NCBI GenBank assembly: GCA_964034945.1
Contig: OZ035962.1
Location: 93,431,284 to 93,495,283 of the forward strand
DNA length: 64,000 nucleotides
Direction: 5' to 3'
Source: Chrysopilus asiliformis
Taxonomy: Eukaryota > Arthropoda > Insecta > Diptera > Rhagionidae
Position numbers and translations under genes: made by a program. The notes below the pieces were generated by a model that saw only the letters and a program-made list of their open reading frames with translations, ran no database searches and had not been told where the DNA came from. This document shows, in pieces, positions 1 to 13,100 of the stretch (positions are counted from its first letter, which is position 1; every line of letters begins with the position of its first letter).

Positions 1-59
1 CGAAACCTCTTTTAACTCAACTTTTTGATACGTGAATGAAAAAGAATCGAAAAGAATCA

Positions 60-815
60 AGCGAAAAGAATCAGAATGAAGCAGCATTCGCTGCGGCAGC
101 AAAACTGCCTTGGCAGTAAAATTGGTTTTGCTGACTTCCATCACGGAATGGAGCAGCACGAATCCGGAGTAAAATCAGTTTGACAGTTCTCATTTGTTTG
201 ATTTTCTCGTGAAATTTTGTTAACCCTTTCGGTACATGTTTTTTTCTATGGATTTTAAAAATACTCTGTATACAAATTAATGATGTTTAAGCTATTAGTA
301 TTCATTTAAAACAAAAAAAAAATTTAAAAAAAAAATTAAAAATTTTAATTTTTTTCAAATACGTCCACTGTGGTCCAGCTTTTTACTCAAAAAATCAAAA
401 TTGGGTCAAAAATGCACTTAATGGTGCACTGAATGAGAATAGAGTGTTGAAAATAAATAAATAATAAGACAATTCAAATTTTTTAGCATGATGCCATATG
501 GCATCAAAATACCGAAAGGGTTAATTTATCTATTCGTTTATAAAATGTCTACAGTAATTGATGATTTAGATAAAATTAATGAAGGCATTGGCGTTCTGAC
601 GGCGTATAGCGTATATTCGAACTATACTGAAAATTTACTGCTCGGGCAGCGTCAGTAAAAATAGAAATAGCGCTAAAAAAGCAGCGAGAATTTTTGCTGC
701 TTTTAGTACGTCATAATTTTGCTCTTAGCCAACGGGAAACTTTTGCTGCCCGCTGCCACGAAAGCGCTGCTGCATTCTAATATGGGCTTCATTCTTTTGA
801 TCATTTTTCCCGCCC
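60..815. repeat. possible larger inverted-repeat element enclosing a TTAA element
   Basis: The sequence at about 60-115 (GAATGAAGCAGCATTCGCTG) is approximately repeated in reverse complement at about 725-815, where a gcagcaaaa/ttttgctgc stretch and agaatgaagc/gcttcattct are shared. The arms are imperfect and I cannot fix the ends or a target duplication. The pair encloses the well-defined TTAA-flanked element at 224-520. It may be an old terminal-inverted-repeat transposon into which that element jumped. The open frame at 719-940 lies in the right arm and is probably not a gene. Confidence 0.35.
224..520. mobile_element. piggyBac-like non-autonomous element (297 bp)
   Basis: The element begins CCCTTTCGGTA and ends TACCGAAAGGG, a perfect 11-bp terminal inverted repeat. 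It is flanked on both sides by TTAA (220-223 and 521-524), the target site duplicated by piggyBac transposases. No open frame of use lies inside, so it is a MITE mobilised by an enzyme encoded elsewhere. The superfamily is inferred from the TTAA target and inverted repeats, not from a transposase. Confidence 0.75.
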
Positions 816-944
816 ATCAAATCAAATCAAAAATTTCACCCCGCCCCCGCCACTCTGAAGGGTTCGAAAACCGACGTTTTATTGCATCTAAACAACATTA
901 TCAAGAAACATGTACTTTTGTCCTAGATTTTTCCATTTAATATT

Positions 945-1455
945 CAGGGTATTCACAGTCGTCTTTTAAATTGCGGTTAATTTAACCGCTCGGTAATTCA
1001 GTCAAATTTAACAGATTTTTACCGAGACGGTAACTTGGTTCAAGTAAAAATGAATTACCGGATTCGGTAAATGTATACATGCCTTGAGTCGTGTTTTTCG
1101 GCCCGGGTATTCGGTATCACGAATCAACCGCGGGTGGCGCTAGTAATGTTTTTAGTTGTCAAATTTTCTCGCTGGCTTTTTGTTAATCTCATCGGACTGA
1201 TGCAAATTTTTTCAATTTTGATAGCCGTTGCCACAATAGAAATTCAAAAGAATACATCAAACATGGATTTAAAGGTATGTGACATATTTTACAATCAAAT
1301 TCGCAGTTCATGATTTGGTCACGTATCAAATAAAAGCGCTGTTCTCAAATCTGTGCTGTGGGATGTTCACAGCAGAATATTTTGAGTCTTTTAATATTAC
1401 CGAAAATACCGAATACCGAAAATTAAAAGAGGATTGTGAATACCCTCATTATAAT
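945..1455. mobile_element. inverted-repeat element, about 0.5 kb, class uncertain
   Basis: The left end AGGGTATTCACAGTCGTCTT (about 947) matches the reverse complement of the right end, AGGGTATTCACAATCCTCTT (about 1433-1452), at 18 of 20 bases. Stretches rich in CGGTA/TACCG motifs lie just inside both ends. No exact target duplication is visible. The CAGGG-like left terminus would suit a hAT element, but the right terminus and the flanks do not confirm it. The short open frames at 1071-1461 lie inside and are not convincing genes. Confidence 0.5.
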
Positions 1456-1734
1456 TTTTGAAAGCCCAGAGAAAACGAGTACCTACTAAATATGCAAAAA
1501 ATACTTTACTTTTTTCGGCTGTGGCGCATTTTTTCAACGATTTTTCACAAAGAACGCATGTATCTCTCTGTATTTGTACTTTTTAGAATTTCCGTTACGA
1601 TTTTTTCTATGAAAAGTAAAGAGCGGTAAAAATTTTCGCTTAGAACTGTGTAGCTTTTGATTTAAATCATTACGACGCAAACTGTGTAAAAAAAATCCTC
1701 AGATTTTTAAAAAATGGCTTCCCTTTGAAATAAT

Positions 1735-1965
1735 ATATGCATAGATATCGAGAAATTTTCAAACATTTGTATTTTTTTAAATATATGGAAAGTAGCCATT
1801 ATTGTTAACGTTACTTTTCCAAAAGTTGAAAGAAAAATACGATTTTGGTTAAACTTATCCACCACCAAATTTCAATTCGCTAGCTCAACACGTCCCGAGT
1901 TATTTAGAGGACAGACCGACCAAAAGATGCACGTATTGATCAGAAAGTTTCTCAATCATCGTTTT
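1735..1965 (-). repeat. diverged family-B interspersed repeat
   Basis: This stretch shares the phrases cgagaaattttcaaa, gttacttttccaaaag and gagttattt...ggacagaccgacc with the better copies at 4680-5215 and 45160-47600, in the orientation opposite to the 4680 copy. It is a decayed member of the second DINE-like family described for this window. Nothing else was recognised between 1456 and 2181. Confidence 0.45.
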
Positions 1966-2181
1966 AAATACAATACTTTTTTTTTAGCTACGCAAGTAAA
2001 AAAGCTTTCAACCTGGTAGTTCGCCTTCATACGGCGAAAGTGTGGAGCTAGTATTAAATGAACAATCTTTCGAAGTTCGAAATTCATTCATTTCTTGTAT
2101 CGATTTTTAAATGAATTTTTTTTTCGAAAAAAATTCTTAAAACACTTTATTTATTCACAATAAAGAAAAAAAAAATAAAAA

Positions 2182-3445
2182 TTACAAAATTTTCTCAAAT
2201 TGAATTAACAAAATTATGTAAAAAAATGTAGCCTGTACTAATGACAAACAAATATCTCTATCCATAGTAAATAATCCAAAAATTTTCATATCTAGTCGTA
2301 GTGCGATAACTTTTAAAGAAAAAATGTCAATCTGAAAAATACGTAAAATATGTAAAAAAAATTAATATTTAGTAATAAATTAAGAATCTTACAGTTCTAT
2401 GTAACCTTTCGTCCAAGTTGGGTAAATTACATGCAGACCTCAAAATCTCTTGTGTCAAGTTAGACGCCTGTACAACATTTTCGGCAATGTAAACCAAAAG
2501 ATACATGTCGACAAAAACTTTTACTCCATTCGTGAAACACATCTGAATTATAGGCCAATATTGTTTATTATTAGCAGTGCTCCAGAGGCAGTACATATAA
2601 AATAATACGCATGTGTTTTGTACAAAATACGACACCAAACAAGCCAAAATTTGAAGTTCGAAGTTCTGCTTAAGCATCAATATTAATTTCCAAATTCTCA
2701 TGTGTAAAATAGCAATGCTATCAATTTGATCACTTAACATACAAAATTTATGCATATTTCGACTTTGTTTGACTTTCTGTAAATTATGCAATCTTCGTAT
2801 TTCTCTCATAGTTGCCGTTAAATAATTATTTAAAACCCACAAATATCTAGAAACCAGTAATGTACCGAGATAGAAACAATTACACACGAAAAAAAGCATA
2901 AAGCCACCAATTAGTCTGGTACAGCATGCTATTAAAAGTATTATACTAGGATTTTCTACTGTTTCGAGTACATACCCGAATAAGTTAACCACACTTGTAA
3001 CAACAATCGACATTTTAATAATTAACAACACCGAGAAATTGACATGAAAGAACGGCATATTTTCACCATAAATTTTATGCAAAACCCGTTTCAGTACTAC
3101 AAATTCATCCGCCATTTTAATAAGTTCTTTTCTTTTTGAAAACTGGACCATCATAGCAAGTAAACTCATAAAGTAGTTAAAAATCCCAAAAAATCTTAAA
3201 AGTATGGGAATAATTTTATTTGTTTCGACAATAAGTAACACTCGGTTTGTGTAAAGTGCAGCGATTGGCCAAGCTATGGCAACAAATATTATCCAAAAAA
3301 TTGAACAGCATTCTCCAAATTTCGAACAGACAAATTTTATTTGTTCGTGATTTAATTCGATAGCAATAACACCTAAAAATTTCGACGATTGATATCCAAG
3401 CCGAAGCAAACAATGTGCAAAACGATCGCTAATTTTATTGCACAT
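2182..3445 (-). CDS. gustatory receptor (7-transmembrane chemoreceptor), two exons
   Basis: Exon 1 is 3445-2393 (351 codons) and exon 2 is 2331-2182 (49 codons plus stop), giving 400 residues, the usual size for insect gustatory receptors. The 61-bp intron has a GTAAGA donor and a TTTTTCAG acceptor and is phase 0. Exon 2 supplies the diagnostic C-terminus: residues near 370 read KIFGLFTMDR and 386-396 read TFFYIILLIQF, a form of the receptor signature TYhhhhhQF. Without splicing the frame runs on to a stop after RFLIYY and would lack the seventh helix. Exon 1 contains about six hydrophobic segments. The family forms ligand-gated cation channels in taste neurons with a cytoplasmic N-terminus. 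I cannot name the orthologue or ligand. The gene is isolated and looks intact. Confidence 0.88.
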
Positions 3446-4109
3446 AGTTTTTATTTTACTATACCATTTACGAATATTGTAAGTTATTTGAAAATAATTT
3501 CTACGACACTAAAAAATCCAATCGAAATCGATTTTTTGATTTAATGGTTTTTTTAGATAGAGATCCAGTTAATGAAAAAATTTCTGGATTTTTTTTTGAA
3601 TATGAAATTAAGAGAAGATAAAATCTGCCGAAACCATTATTTTGATATTTTAGATACTTTTATGTAAATTAGAAAAAAAACTGAACATTTTTATAGTGGA
3701 GTTTAAATGGTAAGTGAGTTATTTGAAATGAAACTTTGTTACTTTTAAAAGACAAATTCGTAGAAATATAATTTTAATATTTTCTCTCTGACAACACCAA
3801 ATTTAATTCAAAGGACCTCACAGGTTCCAATTTCTCCCGAATCCAAAAGGAATCTCTGTAAATAAAAAAAAACCACATCAGAAATGTGCACACACTCATT
3901 CATAAAATATCCAAGTAGGAAACGGAGAAAACTGCATGGTGCAAATTTTACTGAAGAGAGAAAAAACAAAACACAAATCGTTGGCAAAGAACAACAAACT
4001 TACCAAACTAACAAAGCCAACTTCAGGTAAGTGACAATAACAACGTTACGAGTATGCATTAGTGTCCGTTTTTTCGTATCCTCTTCCACTTGATTTCCAA
4101 TAAAGAATT
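3446..4109. other. intergenic, no gene seen
   Basis: AT-rich sequence upstream of the gustatory receptor start. It has no convincing open frame and no core promoter I can place with confidence. The receptor promoter should lie just right of 3445. Confidence 0.6.
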
Positions 4110-4440
4110 CCTCAATTTTGATATAAGAAAAGCTACAATTGCCAGCAGCCAATTGTCAAATACTCTATATGAGGACAGACAACCTTTTAATGAAAAAAAA
4201 TCATTTGTGTGGGAGAGGAAGGATGCATTGATCCTATTGGATTTTGATGTATGGAACGTTTATGTAAAATCATGTTCTTAACACATTTTACCTTTATAAA
4301 TTTTTCAATACCACTTCCTGTTTTCGAGAAAATTGCAAAAAAAAACTTTCATTTTAGAAAAGGAATGATTCGATTGTTCGAGTTCAAGAAATTAGCCTTG
4401 CTGTTTACGAGAACGCAACTGTAAAAAAAAACCGCTAGTA
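4110..4440 (+). repeat. family-C interspersed repeat, copy 1
   Basis: This copy shares long blocks with 36738-38090 and, more distantly, 54880-55290: aaaagctacaattgcc, ctctatatgaggacagac, gattttgatgtatgga, ttttcgagaaaattgcaaaa, and a gttcaagaa...agcc...gctgtttac tail. It is non-coding; the 63-codon open frame inside it is incidental. The family recurs at 58815-60120. This uninterrupted copy serves as the empty site for the insertion described at 36764. Confidence 0.65.
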
Positions 4441-4679
4441 GTCGAGATTATAACCAAATCTGAAATGGGTTGATAGCTTTAAAACGGTGTTAAATAACGG
4501 GTGTTCGTAATCGCAATCGTTAGTCTGATTTATGCTTTAGGCTTAACCCATTTTCCTCCTTGGGCTTTTATCTTCGAAATTTTGCATCAGATTAAAAGGT
4601 AATACATTGAATAATATTTGATCAAATTAATTTGGTTATTTATCAGTTTTGTTTGTTACTTTCCTCTTCTATAGGGGAA

Positions 4680-5215
4680 GGTTTTGTATTCATGATGTAG
4701 ACCGACTCGAGAATGGGGAAAAATAGAAAAAGTCTGATCAGTACGCAATCCGTTTCAGACAAAATTATGAGGATGTCCGTGCAACTGTCTGTCGGTCTGT
4801 CCGTCGTAAATAACTAGAGAACGCGTTGACCTACTTGACATTTTTTGTGAAAAAGTTTTACAAAAAACGCAGTTTTCTATAAACTTTTGGAAAAGTAACG
4901 CTTACTTCCCAAGCAATTTTTTAAAAAAAAAAACCGTTTTTTTTTTAAATTTGTCGAAATGTGTGCGCTTTTGGGAAAAAATGAATATAACAAAATTTAA
5001 AGAATGTGAAATTTTCTACATTTTTGATTTAATGGTTTTTTGTATTTCTAATGGTTCTTGAGATATTTGAAAAAATATGTTGTAACTTTTTACATGTTTT
5101 TTCCGAACCTAAATATTGCAGAGAACAACTTTGTGTTGATCACAACTCAACTGATATTTTTTTAAATTTTAGATGAAAAAATCAATTGCGGCTTTTTTGC
5201 TGACTGTACTTTTTT
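4680..5215 (+). repeat. family-B DINE-like repeat, copy with short GTCY run
   Basis: The element contains gtccgtgcaactgtctgtcggtctgtccgt (4774-4804; CTGTCTGTCGGTCTGTCCGT at its core), then a ctagagaacgcgttgacc block, ttttctataaacttttgg, and a long AT-rich tail ending cacaactcaactgat. The same order occurs in reverse at 47600-45160 and in part at 51740-51990, 56560-56850 and 63660-63880. The central GTCY run is the hallmark of mini-me/DINE-1 elements, which are Helentron-derived. The family name is inferred from this architecture. Confidence 0.6.
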
Positions 5216-6484
5216 ACTTTGCCCTAAAACAAATTTTTACAGAAGGTAGAATTCAACTAAAATCTTGATAGCAAGAAAATTAATTTTTTCGTGATTTAAA
5301 AATTTATGAAAATTGTTTTGAAAATACTGACCAATTTTTATTGCATAAAATGCAATAGAAATGGGAAGCTGGGTCGGCATTCCGCAAGTGTGGAGTGCAA
5401 AATGCAAAAAATCCCCATTTATGCTCGGATTCCAACGATGTGACCGGTCACAATATGTAAAACGATTTTGGCACTAAAAATGATAATTTCCCAATAATTT
5501 TCTCCGTGATCAATGAAATTGCAAGTGTTTGAAAAATTTCAGAAGTGGATTTGGATTTCAGAAATACGTTTTGGTTAAACAAACCAAATTTGCAAATTTA
5601 ATTTGCACGTGGGTCAAAATTTTCATCATTTTGCACTGGTAAAAAACGCACATTTGCGAGATGCCGCCCCTGGTGACTGCAATATCGAAAAAACGCGCAA
5701 TTCCGTGAAATCTAAACCAATTTTGAAATTTTAAGACAGTTTGAATTCTGCATTTTAAATTTAGTTAATGTAGTCGTAGATATTACCATAGAGATTGAGC
5801 GGTTAAACAGTTTCTTCGTTGATTTTTTACAAAAAACCTTGAACATGTTTGCAAATAATTTCAAGTTTGTAATTTTAAAAAAATCTAGAGTGTGAAAACG
5901 TTCCTAACAATTCATTGCTCATTGTGGAAACAATCTGAATAACAACGTAAATTTCATAACAAAAAGTCACTACTAGGCGACTAAATTCATAGCACCTACA
6001 GCAAAAATCCACCGGGAATTATTGCACCACATATGAAACCCAGAATTACTTGCAAAGATGCGGCAAAATGCCGAACCAACGAATTCGAATTCAGGCGGTC
6101 TTTCGTACCACGTTTCGCCGGATGCCACTCGAAATCGGTCTTGTGATGCGTTGCGATGCGTCAGTCCGGAAGAAAAGCCAAACGGGGAACGCGTCGCAAT
6201 CGCCATATACTTTTTGTGTCTATACAAGAACTTGGCGTATATCGACTTCTTCGCTGCCCGATTTAGCTCGATGTGTTGCATGCGCGTTGTTGGTATATGA
6301 CGTGTAGCCGCTCGTACGAATACGGCGATTGCGGTTGTGTGTTGCTCATTCGCCCCAACACAGCGGCTTTCCGTCTTGCTTGTGTTCGCTTATACTGGCG
6401 TTGCTTTTACCTACTTGCTTTGGTTCATCGCCGTTGCTTCAGCTTTGCTTTGCCAGCCTGTGTTGTATTGAAGTGAAATTTCTC
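5216..6484. other. intergenic, GC rising after 6 kb, possible promoter region
   Basis: No gene is supported. From about 6000 to 6480 the base composition becomes noticeably richer in GC and CpG than its surroundings, and open frames appear in several overlapping registers on both strands. That pattern is typical of a promoter or untranslated leader, not of one coding frame. It leads into the candidate leader exon at 6485-6580. Confidence 0.4.
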
Positions 6485-6580
6485 AGTGCTTTAGCAGAAG
6501 AAAAATATTCAGTACTGAAGGTTTTAAAAAAATTTTTCGTGTCGATTTTCATAGGAGGATTACTTTGGTAATTTATTCAG
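6485..6580 (+). promoter_or_regulatory. candidate transcription start and non-coding first exon (HMG gene?)
   Basis: A fly-type initiator TCAGTG lies at 6483-6488, and the segment ends in a perfect consensus donor, CAG|GTGAGT, at 6580/6581. The stretch is AT-rich and leader-like. The next plus-strand coding exon is the HMG box at 13929, so this could be its distal non-coding exon with a 7-kb intron. No TATA or DPE match is evident. This is inference only. Confidence 0.3.
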
Positions 6581-9500
6581 GTGAGTCGGAAATCTTATTC
6601 CACAAATTATCACTAAATCGATGTAGTATTTTATTTTTGTCTATCAATCGAAATCTGTGTTGATTTATTATATAAATTTTACAAATTTCATCGACCCATT
6701 TTGGCGTGGGATTCGTTCAAGTTTTCTTTGAAGCTCCTCATATATGGTTTTCATGGAACTCTAACGAAATATTTAATACGATTTCGATGGAAAATCATTA
6801 AAAATACGTTATGTTGAAACAAATACCATACGAAATCGATTAATTGATTGGTTAATTAATGCAAAATTGTACAAATTACGTCTCAATTATGTTTTCGTCA
6901 TCATAAAAATTTCGTCTTTTTCGATGAAAAAAATCACAATTCAGTTGCCGTTCGCCGCAGTAGAGAAAAAATGGCTTTGGCCGAGCATCACTTGAGTGTT
7001 GTATGAAGGCAAAAATTAAAATTCGAATTTCTCGACTTCTATACGTCCAATTTGAAAACGGTCTTCTATGAAAATTCACAAATAATTTTCCCGATCGTTT
7101 TGCATAATCAACCCAATCGGTTTAATGGAAAATTAATAAAATATGATAATTTCGCGCCAAAAGTGACGCCATAGTAATTTCATTTCGGCACTTCGTGTCT
7201 CTCTCTGGCCAACGGCGGTAAACCGGGTGTGAAGGAGACACGCGACCTGATATGATGATGGCTTTGCTGCCTATCGTTCGACTCGCTGCTCCTAGTCCAT
7301 TTACGTCGAAGACATTTTGTTGCCAGTGTTGTCGGAAATACCGTAATTGTATTAACCTCACGAATTATACACATATGATGTAAAAAAAATTACTTCCATT
7401 GCAATTCCATTTTCGATTTTGAAGTAAACTTTTTTCTACTCTGATTAAAATCTATTGGGCTTTCAATTTTAAACTATTTGACTTTAATTCCCCTGCGGCG
7501 CATTCTTAGTTTCAGAGGTTTTATTGCGTAAATGTTTTTCAAACATACTCTGAACAACGAGCAATATAAAAAGAAACCCATTTAAGTTTTCGTACCGGTC
7601 TTTGAGAACCAAATATGCAAGCCCGTTTTTCGTATCGAAGCAAAAACCAGCCATAAGCTATGAAAAAAAGAAGATATGAACACCATTAATGAATTTTTAA
7701 TAGTGACTCGGTTCATATCTGGATTTTAAGGATTCATATTTCTTTATTATTTTGTACTACCAGCCATATTTAGAATTTAATTGCGGGTTTCAAGAAACTT
7801 GACGGTCGCTAAGGATTTTGTGAAACCCGTCATAAAACTTCTCCGTAATTTAGTACCCCAAAAAAATCTTTTCCATGTCTTGTATCTCACGGAATGTAAC
7901 AAATATGCAAAACCAATGAACAGAAACCAAAAACCACAACCAAATTTTTGAAATTTTAAAAACCAGAACCACAAGTCAGAAATCTAATTGACCCTTAAAC
8001 CAAAACCGGACCACACAAAAAACTTTTGGTTTAGATCTCTGCTAAAAACACTAGAAGCACCCCTGCTTGAGTGTAAAGGTTTTTTTTTTATTTCTACATA
8101 GGGCGGGGTCTTTCAAGTTTTTGAACCAGAAATGGTGTTTTTTTTTATTTGTTTTTATTATCTTTGTAATGATTTTTGTTGGAATTTGGGCAATACTAGT
8201 GACTTCAAAATACCGACCAAAAAATTACGTTCAAAATTATGGAACGACAGCACTGGTCGGGCAGCGGGCGCGTCGACCCGGCAGCCGAACATTTGTTCTC
8301 CTTGTTCGATTGAATTCCGGCTGCTAACGCGCCGCTTTGCTGCCATCTCTCCGCTCGCGCCGTACACTGTTTTTCTGGTGATTTCCTTAGCACTTTTACA
8401 CTGCTAACAAGCGCCGAATTTCCTTGCAGTTTCTGAAGAACATAAAATGGGGTGTTTTTCGAGTTCCTCAAGCGCTTTGCTGCTTCTGCTCTGCTGTCGT
8501 TTGATCGACCACCTTTACCCACCACACCGCTTTTCATTTATGTGGCATCGTGTTCATCCGTTCTTCGTGTCCAATCAGTGAAATTGATTCGCTTGGATTT
8601 TCTGCTTGCTGTCGATTCAATTCGTGCGTATTCGATGCGTGCGGCAGAATGAAAACTCTTTGGACATTTTTTTCTGCGTGGTTTGGTAGCTTCTCCTGTT
8701 TGCAGTTTAACGAGGGAGGTGGGAAATTGCAATCCTTCAAATAGGTACAAAATGTCGACATGCTGCCAAGTCCTGGAAAATAGAAAATTTAAGTTTTTGA
8801 TGATTTAGATAGAAAATAACGGCCGCCGCTAGTGTTGCCACATGAAAGTCGATGCGATTTATCTGTGTTTAGAAAAAAAAATTGTAGAGGGCGTGTAGTA
8901 ATTGCACTTAATTTGAAAATTATACTAGGAAATAAGTTCTACAAGCAGTAGTTATCGCTTTTGAAACTAAAATTGTTATTGAATTTTTATCTTTCTTACA
9001 CATACATAATTCCTTTAAAAACCGCTAAAATAATAGGGTCCTCGTACGCGTCCGGGACATATACCCATCGAAAATCGCAAAAACTTGTTCCATTTGTACG
9101 GTGGAGGGGAGAAGAGTAGTTTATTTTTTGTTATTTCAGACGGGGTTTAAGTTTTGGTAAATGCTTCTTCTATGGCAAATTTCAACTCTACCTCAATTAT
9201 CGATAACTAATTTTCCCCTTCTTTTGTAAAAAAAATATTCAATTTTTTATCATATGAGGTTTAATTATATAAGAAAGATGTGTTTTTTTTTAAATCTCAA
9301 ATTAAATGAAGAAGGATTTTGAAATTTGACAGAAAATCTTCATCTAAGAGGAGTAAATTGTAAAACGCCTAAACAATCAGAATTGTGATTTTTTTTCGTA
9401 TTCACGGTTCACGTCTAGGGACCAAAGCAAGGAACCAATTTTGCTAAATGAAAAAAAAAATCATTCACTTGAAAATAATTTAATTCATTAACACAAAAAG

Positions 9501-9898
9501 TTAGAAATTCACTCATTACAGGCAGACATCAATTCAAATTGATTAAATAATGTTCTTTAAATAATTTGGTAATTTACATTTGTTAAAAATTTGATGAATA
9601 AATTTTACAAAAATAGATGTTACCGGTTTTGCAAAAATCAAACATATGAGTGTTACCACGTGTGAGAAATTTAATAATATTTCTGTTAAAGGTAAATACG
9701 TCGTCGACTCTTAAAACATGAAAATAAGATTTCTTTTATTTTTCATTAATCAACTCGAATGTAGTATTTTATCCCCCAATAATTGTCGATTTTTTACGAA
9801 AACTCAAAACAAAAATCATACACAGTATGAATTTTTAAATTTAGAAGTTTTTAAGAAAACTAGAAAGGTATACAAAATTAGTTATCGAGCGATACGGT
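6581..9898. other. no gene recognised; GC-richer island at 8200-8760
   Basis: Mostly AT-rich unique-looking DNA. An island at about 8200-8760 has higher GC, many CpGs, a TCAGTG initiator-like site at 8575-8580 and overlapping open frames on both strands, which again resembles an alternative promoter or leader exon. None of the open frames has protein-like features I recognise. Confidence 0.4.
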
Positions 9899-10122
9899 TA
9901 AGGGCGTGAGTCTAAATGCATGCTAATTCCAGTTTTTATTGGAAAGTTTTCAGTTCGGTGTGATAAATGAATGAAAACGTAGTGGAATTAGCATACTTTT
10001 AGACCGTTTCGGGCACTCCCTAAAGCCAAATTCGGACTAACGATTGCGATTACTTTTCCAATAAATACAGGAATAAAAATGGGAATTAGCACACAATTAG
10101 ATTATTTCACACACGCTCTAAA
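9899..10122. mobile_element. MITE family M1, copy 1
   Basis: The left end AGGGCGTGAGTCTAAATGCA is mirrored by ...CACACACGCTCTAAA at the right, and gcatgctaattcca (left) by tgggaattagcaca (right). A second copy at 33697-33850 has the same ends and the same inner ttggaaagtttt / ttccaataaa blocks. There is no coding capacity. The copy also contains CGGACTAACGATTGCGATTA (10033-10052), a dispersed motif seen twice more in the window. Confidence 0.6.
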
Positions 10123-13100
10123 ATTCAATTCCCAAAATACGTTTAAAGATAAAACTCAAAATATTGACACATTTATTAAAAATGTATTTTTTTTTCGTTT
10201 TTCGCCCTTAAAATCAAATTGCTTCTATTTTAAAATAATCACCTAAAGCATTTTAAAAGATACAAGTATGGTTTTTTCTGACAATTTTTTTTTTGAAAAA
10301 ATTTCATGTCTGAAGGGTTAAAATATTTTTTGTGTATTTTGAAATGCGGAATGATTTTCGACTGTGCTTTAAATGAATTAACATTTGTTTTGTTTTTGCT
10401 TTTATCACTCGGTAAGTTTTTTCTGTTAACATATCTTATAGATCCAGTGCTACTGCGGCACTGTATTTCTACCGTGCGAATAAATCAATTAACTAAAAAA
10501 AAATATTCTTAAATATGATCCATCAATATGAAAAATTAACTTCAACCTGATGGCAACCCTGGAACTGATTAGCAGTGCGATTAATATGCTGCTGTACGAA
10601 TTTATGTTCGTTCAATATGTTTCTCTTGCTTGTAACCATATTGAATATTTGTCGTTTTCGTTGGCAGCCGGCATCAATTAGCGTTGCTGCTCATATGCCG
10701 AATATTACAAATCTGTTGTTAAAGTTTTCTTAAGAAAATTAAATTGAACACACAAATCAGTCTAGCAAACTTTTGGCTTCTTCGCTTTTCCTCCACGATA
10801 TTAAATTGACTCCAGAAAAAACCCGATGGACGAAATTATACTCCATGCTTGCGCTGCTGCCGCCGCCATTTAATTTCAACGAAAGCAGCATATCAGCAGC
10901 CGCATAAAAGCAAAAAGTTCTACGCTTTCGTTTTCAATGGAGTGTGATGTGAGAAAGGCTGATGTTAGATAGAAGCGAAACGATGCGGTACGAAGGGGAC
11001 ACAATAGTACTTATTGTTGGTAGCCATGATTATGCTTATGCTATCATCGTTGAATCGGTTCGGTTGGGTCGATTCCCCATCATCATCATCAGCACAAAAC
11101 AGCAGCACCAGAGCCAAAGCGAATATTTTTGGGCTCGTTTTTTCAGCTTCAGCTTATTATAATTAATTTGCGATTTGCGTACTTTTCTGCGCTCCTCCTA
11201 ACCTCCCTGTATTCTTGTTTAAAATGTTTTTCTTTTTGCCTCTTAATTTTTCAACACATTCAAGTGTTTTCGCTGTTACGGAATTCATTTCATGTAATTT
11301 TTTTCAAAATCAATGAGGAAATACACACCGAGACGAAAGTAACCGAAATGGCCGCCCATAGAGAGAGAATGAATGAAAGAATTTTGAACGAAAAGAGATT
11401 CGTTTCATTTTTGTCGCTTTATGGATTTCGTGTGACGAAATTAAAAAGGACATTGCACCCAGGAATCTGTAGTAAAGTTAATTAAGAATTTTTTTTTCGA
11501 CAATGAAAGATTCAAAAACGATGAAAATTTTTTGAATATGGCGTCAACCGCCATTTTCTTGTGTCCGATATTTAATACGTTAAATCAAAAGAGATTTTCA
11601 AATGGGCGTTAGAATTATCTAAAAATAAATTCAAAACAAAAAGAAAGAAATCGCTTGATTCGTATATTGCTTACTTTGGTAATTTTAGCGCTTTTGTATG
11701 AAAAACATACCTCCATAACAAATGAATGATAATTTTTCAGTTATCTGCGAAAAGTACTTTTGCACAAGTGTAGTCCATCAAAGTCATACACTGACATAAT
11801 TTTACTATGTGTAGTTTAATTCATTTTTGCGAAATTCAAAAACAGGGGGCCGTTTCACGAACTCGAAGCGAAAAACTATTCGACACGAAAGGAATTTTGT
11901 GTGGTACTCTAGAATTCCATCGAATTTCTCGTACTGCTTTAGTTTCATCTTTTTATTTTTTTTGCCCTAAACAGGTATGAAAATTAATAATCTTATAATT
12001 CTAAGAGCAAACACAAAAATAGTTATATTTACCCGGTTGAATGACTTTTATCCTCGCCGCTGTGAACCGCACAAGCAAATTGTCATTTCATAATCTCACT
12101 CGAAAACCCGATATCTGTCGAGTAAAGACTTGAAAGAAATTTTACTCGATTCGAGTTCCTGAATGAGGCCCCAGAATTTTTAAAACCTTTTTAAAAAGTT
12201 TCAGTACTCAAAATCTTTTTGTACCTCAACTTTGATTTCAATTGGAAGCCAATTTGATCTTTATCACCTAAACCCAATGCATAGTTTTCTATTAAAGTCA
12301 AACCTCGGTTCGTGAACTTAATTCGTTCGTTAAAAGCGTTTATAAACCGAAACGGGTTTTCCCATATAAACCAATGTATATAATTTATTAATTCATTAAT
12401 TAATTTTCGAGCCACCAAAGATATGCTTTATCCTTAAAAATACGAAAAATCTTATTCGAAGTGAATTAACTCAATAAAAAATAAGCAAATTGAGGTATAA
12501 GATATCTATAGTAAAAAGCGGTAAAGAACGACAAGGAAATACATAATAATTTAAAAATGGTCTTTTAAAAAAAAATCATCAGACATTCTGGGGTTTTCAC
12601 TTTTTTCCAACAAATCTTGAAACACCACTAAACTCTGATTGAAATTAACTGAGGGTCTGATAATTGCCACATTCCTGCCCAAGATCTAACATTTTGTTTT
12701 CCAACATTGTTCACGAACCGGCGAATTTTTTGGACTCAAAAAGTGGTTTATGAACCGAAACGTTCACAAATTGAGCTTGTATTGTGAGGAAATGTTTTTT
12801 TTATCAAAATAAAATATATATTAAAAATCCTAGACGTCGAGAAATTAAAATATTTTTTTCATTATATTCAATCGTCGACCATGAGCAATCTGGTACTTAA
12901 AACGATTTCGAGATAAACAAAAATATTCCAAATGACCAATAAGACCTAAAATTTCATAGTATCTTTCCTATGCATCAAAATTCAATTAGACAGTTCTATC
13001 ACACATCTTTATACAAGCATGTTCGAATATCGGATATAAAACTAGTCTAAAACAATAGAATATAAAAGCTAGTTTACGGACAAAATTATTGCTTTAGGAG

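Noticed and set aside
2369..2392. Read-through ending of the gustatory receptor exon (VRFLIYY, stop)
   Set aside because: The donor GTAAGA and the downstream exon with the receptor signature show these codons are intronic.
5973..6571. Several overlapping open frames on both strands
   Set aside because: They compete in different registers over a CpG-rich stretch; this is expected by composition, and no frame is favoured.
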